Shown: piece after piece, positions 1-6,890 of the stretch
How the letters are laid out: every line of letters begins with the position of its first letter
Numbering within the stretch: the first letter of the stretch is position 1
NCBI GenBank assembly: GCA_902772945.1
Contig: CACYCU010000101.1
Span: 1-12,653 of the forward strand
DNA length: 12,653 nucleotides
Source of the DNA: an uncultured bacterium
GTDB taxonomy: Bacteria; Cyanobacteriota; Vampirovibrionia; Gastranaerophilales; Gastranaerophilaceae
Reading direction: 5' to 3'
Made by a program: the position numbers and the translations under genes
The notes under the pieces: generated by a model
What the model was told of the DNA's origin: nothing
What the model saw: the letters and a program-made list of their open reading frames with translations, nothing else
Databases searched by the model: none

Positions 1-2243
1 ATGATGAAACTGATAATGCAAAACTTGTAATAAATATAGGTAATGGAAATTATTCACATATTCAGTTTAAGAGTGGCGAAGATGGTAATGAAGGTCATTT
101 GAAAGTTTTTGCCAATAATGTTGCATTGGGTAACGAAACTCTTAAAAATGTAACAGGCAACAACAATATGGCTATCGGAAGCAGTACATTAGTATCAAAT
201 ACTTCAGGCAGCAGAAATACTGCTGTAGGAAGTTTGGCATTACAATCAAACACCACTGCTAATAACAATACAGCTATTGGATATAGTGCTTTGAATAAAA
301 ACACTACAGGTACTCCAAATGTAGCTATTGGTTTTGGTGCATTAGAATACAATACTACCGGTGGTGCAAATGTAGCTGTTGGTGCTTATGCTATGCAGAA
401 TCATCAAACTGAAGGTTTTAATACTGCAATGGGGACCTATGCATTAAAAAGCAATGTTTCAGGCAGCCTGAATACAGCTGTCGGTTATAATGCATTAAAA
501 AGTTATACCGGCAAATCTAATACTGCTGTCGGTTATAATGCATTAGGCAGTTCTACATCAGGTGCAGGCAATGTTGCTGTCGGAAAAGAAGCTCTTTATA
601 ACAACACTACAGGAAAATATAATGTCGCAGTAGGATTTCAGGCTCTTAAGCGAAATAAACAAGGATTCAGAAACATTGCAATAGGCTACGGTGTTTTATC
701 CACAAAAGATGACGACGAAGATACTGGTATAACTGAAACTAACACTATTAGCAACGCCAATGATAATATCGGAATAGGATATGCCGTATTGGCAAACAAT
801 ACCGGCGGAACAAGAAATATCGGTATCGGAACAAATGCATTACGAAATAATAAAGGTTACCAATATACTACTTATGCATCTGGTAGTTATAATGTTGCCA
901 TCGGACATGAAGCTATGTACAACAACACTTCAGGATATGGAGATACAGCCATTGGATATCAAGCTTTATATAGTTCAATAGGTTACACCGGCGAGGCAAC
1001 TAGGAATATATATCACAATATTGCTATAGGATATCAAGCAGGATATGGTATAAAAGAAGCATGGAATAAGGGATTTAGTAATGTAGCAATTGGTACACAA
1101 ACTCTATATAATAACGAAGATGGTAAAATGAATGTGGCTATAGGTGCTAAAGCATTGCATGAAAATAAAAGTCATGCAAATATAGCAATAGGCGACCATG
1201 CCCTGTTTGGAAATACTGACGGTGAACACAATATTGCAATAGGAACGTGGGCATTAAGTGGACTAAAACAAGATGACCCCAGTGCCCACAATCTTCATGA
1301 TGAAGATTACACATCTCGCAATACAGGTAATTTTAACATTGCAATAGGATTGAATTCATTAACAATAAATACAACAGGTCACGGCAATGTTGCATTAGGA
1401 AAAGGATCCATGAGTCATAACACTGAAGGAGTAGCCAATACTGCTATTGGAACTGCATCTTTGACGGCCAACACTACAGGAAAAGAAAACGTTGCAATAG
1501 GTCATGGAGCAGGCGATGCAAACGAAACCGGGAATTATAATGTACATATCGGAGTTTATGCGGGCTGGAGACATCCTACTATTGAGGATAGTTTAGCCTC
1601 ATCCAAACAAAGTAATGATTATAATACAGCTCTAGGGTATAGAGCATGTTCTGATGTTCAAGCAGATCATGTTACCTGTATAGGTGCATACTCCGGTCCA
1701 TACAGGGGTAGTGATGACGTAAATAGTGCTGGTAATAAAAATTTTGATAATTCTGATACTTTAGCGACAACAAATAATGCTGTATACATTGGTACAAAAT
1801 ACGATACCGTATATATTCCGGGAACTATTGATATATACAACGGTATCAAATTAAGAGGAAGTACAATTAATTTATTTTCTGATGCACGATTAAAATATGT
1901 CGGCAAAGAAAATACTGACGGATTAGACAAAATTAAACAACTCAAAGTATTCAATTACACCTTCAAAAAAGATACCAAAAAAGAACCACACGTAGGGGTT
2001 ATCGCACAAGATTTGCAAAAAATATTCCCTAATGCTGTAAAAAAAGGCTCTGACGGCTATTTGATGATTCGTATGGAAGATATGTTCTATGCACTAATCA
2101 ATGCTGTTAAACAGCTTGATAAAAAAGTAACGGAACTTATTCAAACTGTTCAAAATGATAAGAAAGAAATTCAACAGCTGAAAAAAGAAAACGCTGAACT
2201 AAAAGCCAGACTTGACAAACTCGAAGCTAAAATGGCTCATTAA
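1..2243 (+). CDS. Repetitive surface/tail-fibre protein with C-terminal peptidase S74 self-cleaving chaperone domain (5' partial)
   Basis: The reading frame is open from base 3 back to the window edge, so the true start lies upstream; 746 residues are visible. Residues about 30-600 are some 28 short repeats of about 17 residues with the core N-[TVI]-A-[IV]-G-x-x-A-L followed by an NTTG-like turn. Such repeats occur in phage tail fibres and trimeric adhesins and are expected to form a trimeric beta fibre. The C-terminus is a peptidase S74 (intramolecular chaperone) domain starting at the SDARLK motif (residues 626-631). In characterised members the Ser and the Lys five residues later form the autocleavage dyad, and both are present. 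HVGVIAQDLQKIFP (663-676) is the second S74 hallmark. Residues about 690-744 are a Lys/Glu/Leu-rich coiled coil. Inferred product: a fibre that trimerises, then sheds a C-terminal piece of about 121 residues. Whether it is secreted or prophage-derived cannot be told without the N-terminus; no phage gene lies beside it in this window. Confidence 0.88.
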   Translation, partial: DETDNAKLVINIGNGNYSHIQFKSGEDGNEGHLKVFANNVALGNETLKNVTGNNNMAIGSSTLVSNTSGSRNTAVGSLALQSNTTANNNTAIGYSALNKNTTGTPNVAIGFGALEYNTTGGANVAVGAYAMQNHQTEGFNTAMGTYALKSNVSGSLNTAVGYNALKSYTGKSNTAVGYNALGSSTSGAGNVAVGKEALYNNTTGKYNVAVGFQALKRNKQGFRNIAIGYGVLSTKDDDEDTGITETNTISNANDNIGIGYAVLANNTGGTRNIGIGTNALRNNKGYQYTTYASGSYNVAIGHEAMYNNTSGYGDTAIGYQALYSSIGYTGEATRNIYHNIAIGYQAGYGIKEAWNKGFSNVAIGTQTLYNNEDGKMNVAIGAKALHENKSHANIAIGDHALFGNTDGEHNIAIGTWALSGLKQDDPSAHNLHDEDYTSRNTGNFNIAIGLNSLTINTTGHGNVALGKGSMSHNTEGVANTAIGTASLTANTTGKENVAIGHGAGDANETGNYNVHIGVYAGWRHPTIEDSLASSKQSNDYNTALGYRACSDVQADHVTCIGAYSGPYRGSDDVNSAGNKNFDNSDTLATTNNAVYIGTKYDTVYIPGTIDIYNGIKLRGSTINLFSDARLKYVGKENTDGLDKIKQLKVFNYTFKKDTKKEPHVGVIAQDLQKIFPNAVKKGSDGYLMIRMEDMFYALINAVKQLDKKVTELIQTVQNDKKEIQQLKKENAELKARLDKLEAKMAH
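477..545 (+). repeat. Recent duplication of a fibre repeat unit
   Basis: A 21-nt identical word (477-497 and 525-545) lies 48 nt apart, exactly 16 codons, inside the fibre gene. Both copies encode the same residues, AVGYNAL, and each lies in a context NTAVGYNAL. Most other units here agree at the protein level but differ at many third positions. Identity at the DNA level therefore suggests a younger duplication or gene conversion, and a place where repeat number could change in frame. Confidence 0.7.
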
Positions 2244-2244
2244 T

Positions 2245-2395
2245 GTTGGTTAAGTAGGATAAGTGCGTTTCGATTAAATAATGATTGTCATCCTGAACTT
2301 GTTTCAGGAGCTGAATAAAGTTGGATAAGTAGGATAAGTTTGATAAGTGCGTTTCGGTTAAATAATTTTTGTCATCCTGAACTCGTTTCAGGAGC
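2245..2395 (+). repeat. Tandem intergenic repeat: GATAAGT module plus GTCATCCTGAA hairpin, two units
   Basis: Two direct units fill most of the gap between the fibre and HIT genes: 2245-2310 and 2320-2395, with a short linker. Each unit has a block of tandem GGATAAGT-like words, then GCGTTTCG[AG]TTAAATAAT, then a small palindrome: TCCTGAA, 5-nt loop, TTCAGGA (2291-2309 and 2375-2393). Unit 2 has one extra 9-nt GATAAGT word. The same modules recur at 6891-7060 in the same orientation, so this is a dispersed family. No open reading frame runs through it. The hairpins are not followed by a clean T-run, so I do not call them terminators. Confidence 0.85.
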
Positions 2396-2414
2396 ATAAA
2401 TTTTTATTTAGAGT

Positions 2415-2433
2415 TATAATATAAAAAAAGGAG
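2415..2433 (+). promoter_or_regulatory. Candidate -10 box and ribosome binding site for the HIT gene
   Basis: A perfect TATAAT (2415-2420) sits 18 nt before the start codon of the HIT gene and is followed by AAGGAG (2428-2433) with a 5-nt spacer to the ATG. No convincing -35 hexamer lies at 16-18 nt; that stretch falls at the end of the upstream repeat unit. The ribosome binding site is strong and fixes the start. Confidence 0.5.
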
Positions 2434-2438
2434 AAAAA

Positions 2439-2750
2439 ATGGCTGAAGATTGTATTTTTTGTAAAATAATCAGCGGTGCTTTTAATACTGAATTTGTATA
2501 CGAAAACGAATATGCAGTAGTTTTTAATGATATAAACCCAAAAGCTCCTATTCATATGCTGGTTGTCCCAAAAGTTCATGTTGAATCATTAAACGAACTC
2601 GAAGATAAAAAACTTATGGGTGAACTTATGCAAACAGTAAAAGATGTTACTAAAAAAATCGGACTAAAATCTTACAAAACACTTATTAATACAGGTAAAG
2701 AAGCAGGTCAGGAAGTTTTTCATTTACACATACATATACTCGGAAAATAA
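2439..2750 (+). CDS. HIT-family (Hint-type) nucleotide-binding hydrolase
   Basis: This 103-residue protein has the histidine-triad signature HLHIHIL at residues 95-101, where the middle histidine (H97) is the nucleophile in characterised Hint proteins. The N-terminal CIFCKI (C5 and C8), with H47, matches the zinc-binding form of bacterial HIT proteins. Family members hydrolyse adenosine phosphoramidates or related nucleotide conjugates in the cytoplasm; the true substrate here is unknown. The start is set by AAGGAG five bases upstream. The protein stops directly after LGK, so the GGR-x-M-x-WPPG-like tail usual in bacterial Hint proteins is missing; that tail helps substrate choice at the dimer interface. 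speE begins 36 bases downstream on the same strand and may share the transcript. Confidence 0.93.
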   Translation: MAEDCIFCKIISGAFNTEFVYENEYAVVFNDINPKAPIHMLVVPKVHVESLNELEDKKLMGELMQTVKDVTKKIGLKSYKTLINTGKEAGQEVFHLHIHILGK

Positions 2751-2759
2751 TTTCTATAG

Positions 2760-2780
2760 TATAATTAAAAAAAAGAGAGG
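2760..2780 (+). promoter_or_regulatory. Candidate -10 box and ribosome binding site for speE
   Basis: TATAAT (2760-2765) lies in the 36-nt gap between the HIT gene and speE, and AGAGAGG (2774-2780) is the ribosome binding site, six bases before the ATG. There is no good -35 match, so the promoter is uncertain, while the ribosome binding site is convincing. The two genes could equally be one operon. Confidence 0.4.
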
Positions 2781-2786
2781 ATATAA

Positions 2787-3638
2787 ATGAAAAACGGAAT
2801 AGAAAACGGATATTACCACGAAATTACTCCTGGCGGATACGGTATTGCCATAAAAGCCGGTAAAGTACTCTTTTCAAAACAATCAGATTTTCAAAAAGTA
2901 GAAGTATTTGAAACAGACTCCGATTTAGGCAGAGTTCTAACTCTTGATGATTTAATGATGACTACAGAAGGAGATGAATATCATTATCACGAAATGATAG
3001 CTCACATTCCTATGATGCACCACAAAAACCCTGAAACTGTCCTTGTAATAGGCGGAGGAGACGGCGGAACTGTGAGAGAAGTTTTGAAACACAAAACTGT
3101 TAAAAAAGTTGTCTTGGCAGAAATCGACGGAATGGTTATTGATGCGTGCAAAGAATTTTTACCGACAATTTCTTGCGGTCTGTCTGATCCGAGAGTGGAA
3201 ATTCAAGTGGTTGATGCTATCGATTTTATAAAAGATAAAAAAAATCAATATGACATTGTGTTAATCGACTCAACAGACCCTATGGGCCCGGGAGAAGGAC
3301 TGTTTACCGATGAATTTTATACTAACGTAAAAAATTCTCTAAAAGACGGCGGTATTATGGTTGCTCAATCAGAAAGTCCTTTTTCAAACAAAAAAGAAAT
3401 CAAAAAAATGTATGAACAATTAAAAAGAGTTTTTTCAATTTGTTCAACATACACATCAAATATTCCGACCTATCCTGGCGGATATTGGGCTTGGGCATTT
3501 TGTTCAAAGGAAGTTGAACCGCTATCTTACTTTGCTCAAGATAGATATGATGAAATTGTAAAAACTTGCAAAATATATAACAAGGATTATCATAACGCAA
3601 GATTTGCGCTTCCGAATTATCTGAAAGAACTTTTATAA
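2787..3638 (+). CDS. speE: Spermidine synthase (polyamine aminopropyltransferase)
   Basis: SpeE transfers the aminopropyl group of decarboxylated S-adenosylmethionine to putrescine to give spermidine, in the cytoplasm. The 283-residue length is normal. Visible signatures: an N-terminal beta domain; DEYHYHEM (63-70); the nucleotide-binding loop GGGDGGT (89-95) followed by REVLKH; the acidic AEIDG (111-115) that binds the substrate ribose in this fold; the catalytic and gate motif DSTDPMGPGEGLF (161-173); and IPTYPGGYW (226-234). The MTTEGDE run (58-64) has Met where many homologues have Gln, as in the Thermotoga-type enzymes I recall. No speD (SAM decarboxylase) is in the window. The last six bases overlap the end of the convergent RNase HIII-like gene. 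Amine specificity (spermidine or a longer or shorter analogue) cannot be read from sequence alone. Confidence 0.95.
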   Translation: MKNGIENGYYHEITPGGYGIAIKAGKVLFSKQSDFQKVEVFETDSDLGRVLTLDDLMMTTEGDEYHYHEMIAHIPMMHHKNPETVLVIGGGDGGTVREVLKHKTVKKVVLAEIDGMVIDACKEFLPTISCGLSDPRVEIQVVDAIDFIKDKKNQYDIVLIDSTDPMGPGEGLFTDEFYTNVKNSLKDGGIMVAQSESPFSNKKEIKKMYEQLKRVFSICSTYTSNIPTYPGGYWAWAFCSKEVEPLSYFAQDRYDEIVKTCKIYNKDYHNARFALPNYLKELL

Positions 3639-4262
3639 TTCATTATAAGTTTTAAAATGGGCTTTACAGACTTCTTTAAGTCTGTCTTTGCCATACTTTT
3701 CAATAAATATTTTTGCAGCATCTTTTACAAGTCCTGAGCAGCCTTTTTGAAATTTTACACCATATGTGTTTTCCATATCTTGCATTTTTTGTACGAATGT
3801 TGCTCTCGCAAGTACAGACGCTGCAGCAACTGCAATGTCGCTTTCGGCTTTGCACATTTGTTCCAATCTTATTGTTCTGCCGTTTTTCATTAATGCTGAT
3901 TTAATTAAACTTTCATCACCAAATTTATCCGAAAGTGCATATTCACAAGTTGAATGTTCAAGAATATTTTCAATTGCTCTTGCATGTCCCCAAGCTAAAA
4001 GTTTGTTTAAGTTCTTCATATTGCTGTAGAGTTCATTATATTTCTGATTTGAAATTGCAATTATTGAATGGGGAACATTTTTTTTAATTTCGACAGCAAG
4101 CGTAAGCATTTTTTTATCGGACAATTTTTTGCTGTCTTTTATACCCAAATCCAAAAAATACTTAGCATTTTTTTCATCAACCATTGCACTTGCAATAACA
4201 AGCGGTCCAAAAAAATCACCTTTTCCTGATTCATCAGTTCCAATATGAGTAATATATTCCAT
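3633..4262 (-). CDS. rnhC: RNase HIII-like ribonuclease H, catalytic domain only
   Basis: The enzyme cleaves RNA in RNA-DNA hybrids. The N-terminal motif GTDESGKGDFFGPL (8-21) is the RNase HIII form; RNase HII normally has G-x-DEAGRG-x-x-AGP. Putative metal ligands are D10, E11, D112 (in ALSDKF) and E140 (in CKAESDIAVAAASVLAR), the DEDE set expected of RNase HIII. DSKKLSD (43-49) is also typical. At 209 residues it lacks the TBP-like substrate-binding domain of about 80-100 residues that precedes the catalytic domain in classical RNase HIII. The start overlaps the stop of the PBP gene by one base (TAATG), with a GGAAGGA ribosome binding site inside the PBP coding end, so the short start looks real and translation is probably coupled. 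The gene symbol follows the motif class; RNase HII-like activity is possible. Confidence 0.88.
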   Translation of the reverse strand: MEYITHIGTDESGKGDFFGPLVIASAMVDEKNAKYFLDLGIKDSKKLSDKKMLTLAVEIKKNVPHSIIAISNQKYNELYSNMKNLNKLLAWGHARAIENILEHSTCEYALSDKFGDESLIKSALMKNGRTIRLEQMCKAESDIAVAAASVLARATFVQKMQDMENTYGVKFQKGCSGLVKDAAKIFIEKYGKDRLKEVCKAHFKTYNEL

Positions 4263-6430
4263 TAATGCAATCCTTCCGGCACTGCCATCGGAATAGGAAT
4301 CGGTGCTTCTGCAGGTTTTGGTGTTGGTTTTGGCTGAGCCACAGGTTGAGGAATTGTCGTTGTTTGAGGCGTTGGTTTTGAATTTTCAACTCTGTTTAAA
4401 ATACTATTAACCTGCTTTGAAATATCTTCAGGAGACATCATTTGAGTATCTTCAAGATTGATAGTTTTATCTTCTTTTTTTTCTTTATTTTCTTCTTCGT
4501 CTTCTTCACCGATAGCTTTTTTATCACCGCTATATGGAACAAGTTTTATTTCAGGATAATTAAATTCGGCATTTCCGTACGGTTCTGTTGCAACCGCCAT
4601 AACATCTTTCCAAATCAAAGCAGGAACAGTACCACCTTGAATAGATTTGTTCATAACCGTGTTATCGTCATTACCAACCCAAACACCTGTTACAATATGC
4701 GGAGTATATCCCATAAAATATGCATCTTTATTATCATCGGTTGTTCCTGTTTTTCCTGCAGCCGGTTTCCCAATACTTGCAGCACGCCCTGTTCCGTTTG
4801 AAACAACTGATTTCATCATTGCTGTCATTTCAGCTGCGGTATTCATACTCAATTGGTGAGAAATACGGGTTTTGGGAGCTCTGTAAACCACTTTTCCGCG
4901 AGGAGTTTCAACTCTTTCAACAGCATAGGGTTGAACAACAAATCCGCCGTTTGCAAAAGCTCCGTACGCTCTTGTAAATTCAAAAAGTTTTACGCCATTT
5001 GAACCCAAAGCAATTGTATAGTCGTATTCAAGAGGAGTTTCAATACCCAAAACTCTTGCGATTTGAATAACTGATCTTATACCGACTTCTTTAATAATTC
5101 TTGCGGCACAAACATTGGAAGAAACTGTCAAAGCTGTATATACAGGAATTTTACCTCTATATCTGTTTCCGTAATTGTGAGGTGACCAGTTTCCGATAGT
5201 TACCGGAGTATCTTCTATCAGGTCATTTGGAGTAATTCCTTTTTCCATAGCTGCGGCATAAACAATCGGTTTAAATGCAGATCCCGGTGGTCTTATTGCT
5301 TGAGTAACTCTGTCGTATTGACTTTTCGCGTAATCTTTTCCGCCTGCATAAACAAGAATTTTTCCGTCAATCGGACTAAATGAAAATACAGCTGCTTGAT
5401 TTTTATCACCGTTTAAACCCCAGTTTTTAAGGTTTTTCACAATCGCTTCATCTGCGGCTTTTTGGGCTTTATAATCCAATGTTGTAACAACTTTATATCC
5501 GCCGTTAGCAATTTCTGTTTCGTCAAAGCCGAGTTTTTCGAGCTCTTTCATAACATAATCACAAAAATACGGAGCTTTATTAGTTGTGTAATATTGCGGA
5601 ACTTTTGCAAGTTTTACTTTTTCTTCTTTAGCGGCTTCGTATTCATCTTTTGTAATATATCTCATCCTGAACATACGCATAAGAACTTGATTTCTGCGTT
5701 TGACAGCCAAATCCATATTATTAAACGGGTTATAAACAGACGGTGCTTGAGGCAATCCTGCAATAAGTGCAAGTTCAGCAAGAGAACATTCTTTCAAATG
5801 TTTGTCAAAATATATTTGAGATGCACCTTCAACGCCATACGCACCTGCTCCCAGATAAACACTGTTCATATACATTTCTAAGATTTGATCTTTTGAAATT
5901 GTTTTTTCGATACGTGCTGCAATAAAAAGTTCTTTTAATTTTCTGTCAAAAGTTCTTTCGTTGTTCAAAAACAGAACTCTTGCAAGTTGTTGAGTGATTG
6001 TACTTGCGCCTTGAACAACGTGTCCTGCAAGAATATTTTGAACTGTAGAACGCGCCAGACCACCGATATCATAACCGTGGTGGCGATAAAAATTTTTATC
6101 TTCCGTTGCAATTAGAGCTTTTTTAAGGTTATCGGGAATATCTTTCAATTCTATTTTTTGAAAAGTGTATGCCGTAAATGTTTTTATAATTTCTTCATCA
6201 GAAGAATAAATTTTTGTAATAATATTCGGTTTCCATTGTTCAAGATTTTCGATTGGCGGAAGTGATGACAAATAAAGTTCCAGTGATGCAATACCTGCTA
6301 AAAGACAAGCACAACCGAGAAGAATTACAAATTTTAAGGTAGAAAAAATGTTATTTTCCGGTTTCTTCTTATTAGAAATATTTGATTTTGCCATATCCTT
6401 AGCAGATTTATTTACATAATATTTTGACAT
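4262..6430 (-). CDS. Class A penicillin-binding protein (PBP1A type, transglycosylase plus transpeptidase)
   Basis: This bifunctional enzyme polymerises and cross-links peptidoglycan outside the inner membrane. From the chosen start it has 722 residues: a Lys-rich cytoplasmic tail (1-30), one transmembrane anchor (about 31-55), a GT51 domain with catalytic Glu in ATEDKNFYRHHG (E110) plus QGASTITQQLAR (140-151), and a transpeptidase domain with SAFK (S384, K387), SSN (437-439) and KTGT (560-563). The tail, 635-722, is acidic then Pro/Gln/Thr-rich and probably disordered. The start at 6430 is preferred because GAGGG sits seven bases upstream. A longer in-frame Met at 6547 would overlap the divergent gene and adds 39 residues that do not resemble the family. 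The RNase HIII-like gene follows with a 1-nt overlap, indicating one operon. Confidence 0.95.
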   Translation of the reverse strand: MSKYYVNKSAKDMAKSNISNKKKPENNIFSTLKFVILLGCACLLAGIASLELYLSSLPPIENLEQWKPNIITKIYSSDEEIIKTFTAYTFQKIELKDIPDNLKKALIATEDKNFYRHHGYDIGGLARSTVQNILAGHVVQGASTITQQLARVLFLNNERTFDRKLKELFIAARIEKTISKDQILEMYMNSVYLGAGAYGVEGASQIYFDKHLKECSLAELALIAGLPQAPSVYNPFNNMDLAVKRRNQVLMRMFRMRYITKDEYEAAKEEKVKLAKVPQYYTTNKAPYFCDYVMKELEKLGFDETEIANGGYKVVTTLDYKAQKAADEAIVKNLKNWGLNGDKNQAAVFSFSPIDGKILVYAGGKDYAKSQYDRVTQAIRPPGSAFKPIVYAAAMEKGITPNDLIEDTPVTIGNWSPHNYGNRYRGKIPVYTALTVSSNVCAARIIKEVGIRSVIQIARVLGIETPLEYDYTIALGSNGVKLFEFTRAYGAFANGGFVVQPYAVERVETPRGKVVYRAPKTRISHQLSMNTAAEMTAMMKSVVSNGTGRAASIGKPAAGKTGTTDDNKDAYFMGYTPHIVTGVWVGNDDNTVMNKSIQGGTVPALIWKDVMAVATEPYGNAEFNYPEIKLVPYSGDKKAIGEEDEEENKEKKEDKTINLEDTQMMSPEDISKQVNSILNRVENSKPTPQTTTIPQPVAQPKPTPKPAEAPIPIPMAVPEGLH

Positions 6431-6471
6431 AGATAATCCCTCGGATTTAATTTTATTATAAAATATAATTA
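6431..6471. promoter_or_regulatory. Divergent promoter region between the PBP and cysteine-protein genes
   Basis: This 41-nt spacer holds a perfect inverted repeat at 6455-6469, ATTATA-AAA-TATAAT, which reads as one TATAAT on each strand. The minus-strand copy (6455-6460) is well placed for the PBP gene: a leader of about 20 nt with GAGGG (6438-6442) before its ATG. The plus-strand copy (6464-6469) ends only two bases before the ATG at 6472. An overlapping TATAAA (6457-6462) would place the plus-strand start almost at that ATG. Neither side has a clear -35 box. Confidence 0.5.
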
Positions 6472-6870
6472 ATGGCAAATTTGTTAGACTTTTTATACGT
6501 AATATATAATGAATTTCGTTCATATTTTGTGCCCGAAAAGGTATCATATGAGATTACCGGTGAATGCAAAAAATGCGGCAAGTGCTGCAATTATATGTAT
6601 AGCTATGACACTTATACAGAAAAAGAATTTAAGATAATGCAGTTCTTATTTCCGGCATACAAAAGATTTTATATAAAAGGGCGAGATGATGAAGGAAATT
6701 TGATATTTGCCTGCAAGTTGGTAACAAAAGACGGTTTGTGTTCGGATTACAAACACAGATTGAGAATGTGTAGAAATTATCCTGCAAAGAAAATTTTTTA
6801 TCCCGGAAAACTTCACGAAGGATGCGGTTATAAAGTTAATATAAAAAGTTTTGATGATTATTTGAAATAA
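6472..6870 (+). CDS. YkgJ-type CxxCxxxCC cysteine-cluster protein (putative zinc/iron chelating)
   Basis: This 132-residue protein carries the family signature ECKKCGKCCN (31-40) and a second block CKLVTKDGLCSDYKHRLRMCRNYP (starting at residue 81; shown by its cysteines C81, C90 and C100), plus C118. The eight cysteines resemble the UPF0153/YkgJ domain, thought to bind zinc or an iron-sulfur centre; no reaction is established for the family. It has no signal peptide or clear transmembrane helix, although the first 20 residues are hydrophobic and aromatic. There is no Shine-Dalgarno before the ATG; the -10 region lies against the start codon, suggesting a leaderless or near-leaderless mRNA. 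It diverges from the PBP gene, which gives weak guilt by association only. Confidence 0.85.
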   Translation: MANLLDFLYVIYNEFRSYFVPEKVSYEITGECKKCGKCCNYMYSYDTYTEKEFKIMQFLFPAYKRFYIKGRDDEGNLIFACKLVTKDGLCSDYKHRLRMCRNYPAKKIFYPGKLHEGCGYKVNIKSFDDYLK

Positions 6871-6890
6871 CAGTTACCTGATATCCTAAA

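Noticed and set aside
1..30. ATGATG at the first bases as a gene start
   Set aside because: That frame meets TAA at 28-30 after nine codons; the real coding frame starts at base 3 and continues from upstream.
2245..2395. CRISPR array or insertion-sequence ends
   Set aside because: Units are imperfect, have no regular unique spacers and no cas or transposase gene nearby; they recur as modules behind another gene, as dispersed palindromic repeats do.
2751..2786. A polyamine-sensing leader upstream of speE
   Set aside because: The gap is only 36 nt, A-rich, with no stable hairpin; too small for a riboswitch.
5462..5881. 139-residue plus-strand frame inside the PBP gene
   Set aside because: It is antisense to the GT51 region, biased to Phe/Ile/Cys/Ser as a shadow frame would be, and shows no domain.
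6431..6547. A longer PBP beginning at 6547 on the minus strand
   Set aside because: The 39 extra residues overlap the divergent cysteine-protein gene and do not resemble PBP N-termini; GAGGG before the ATG at 6430 supports the shorter form.
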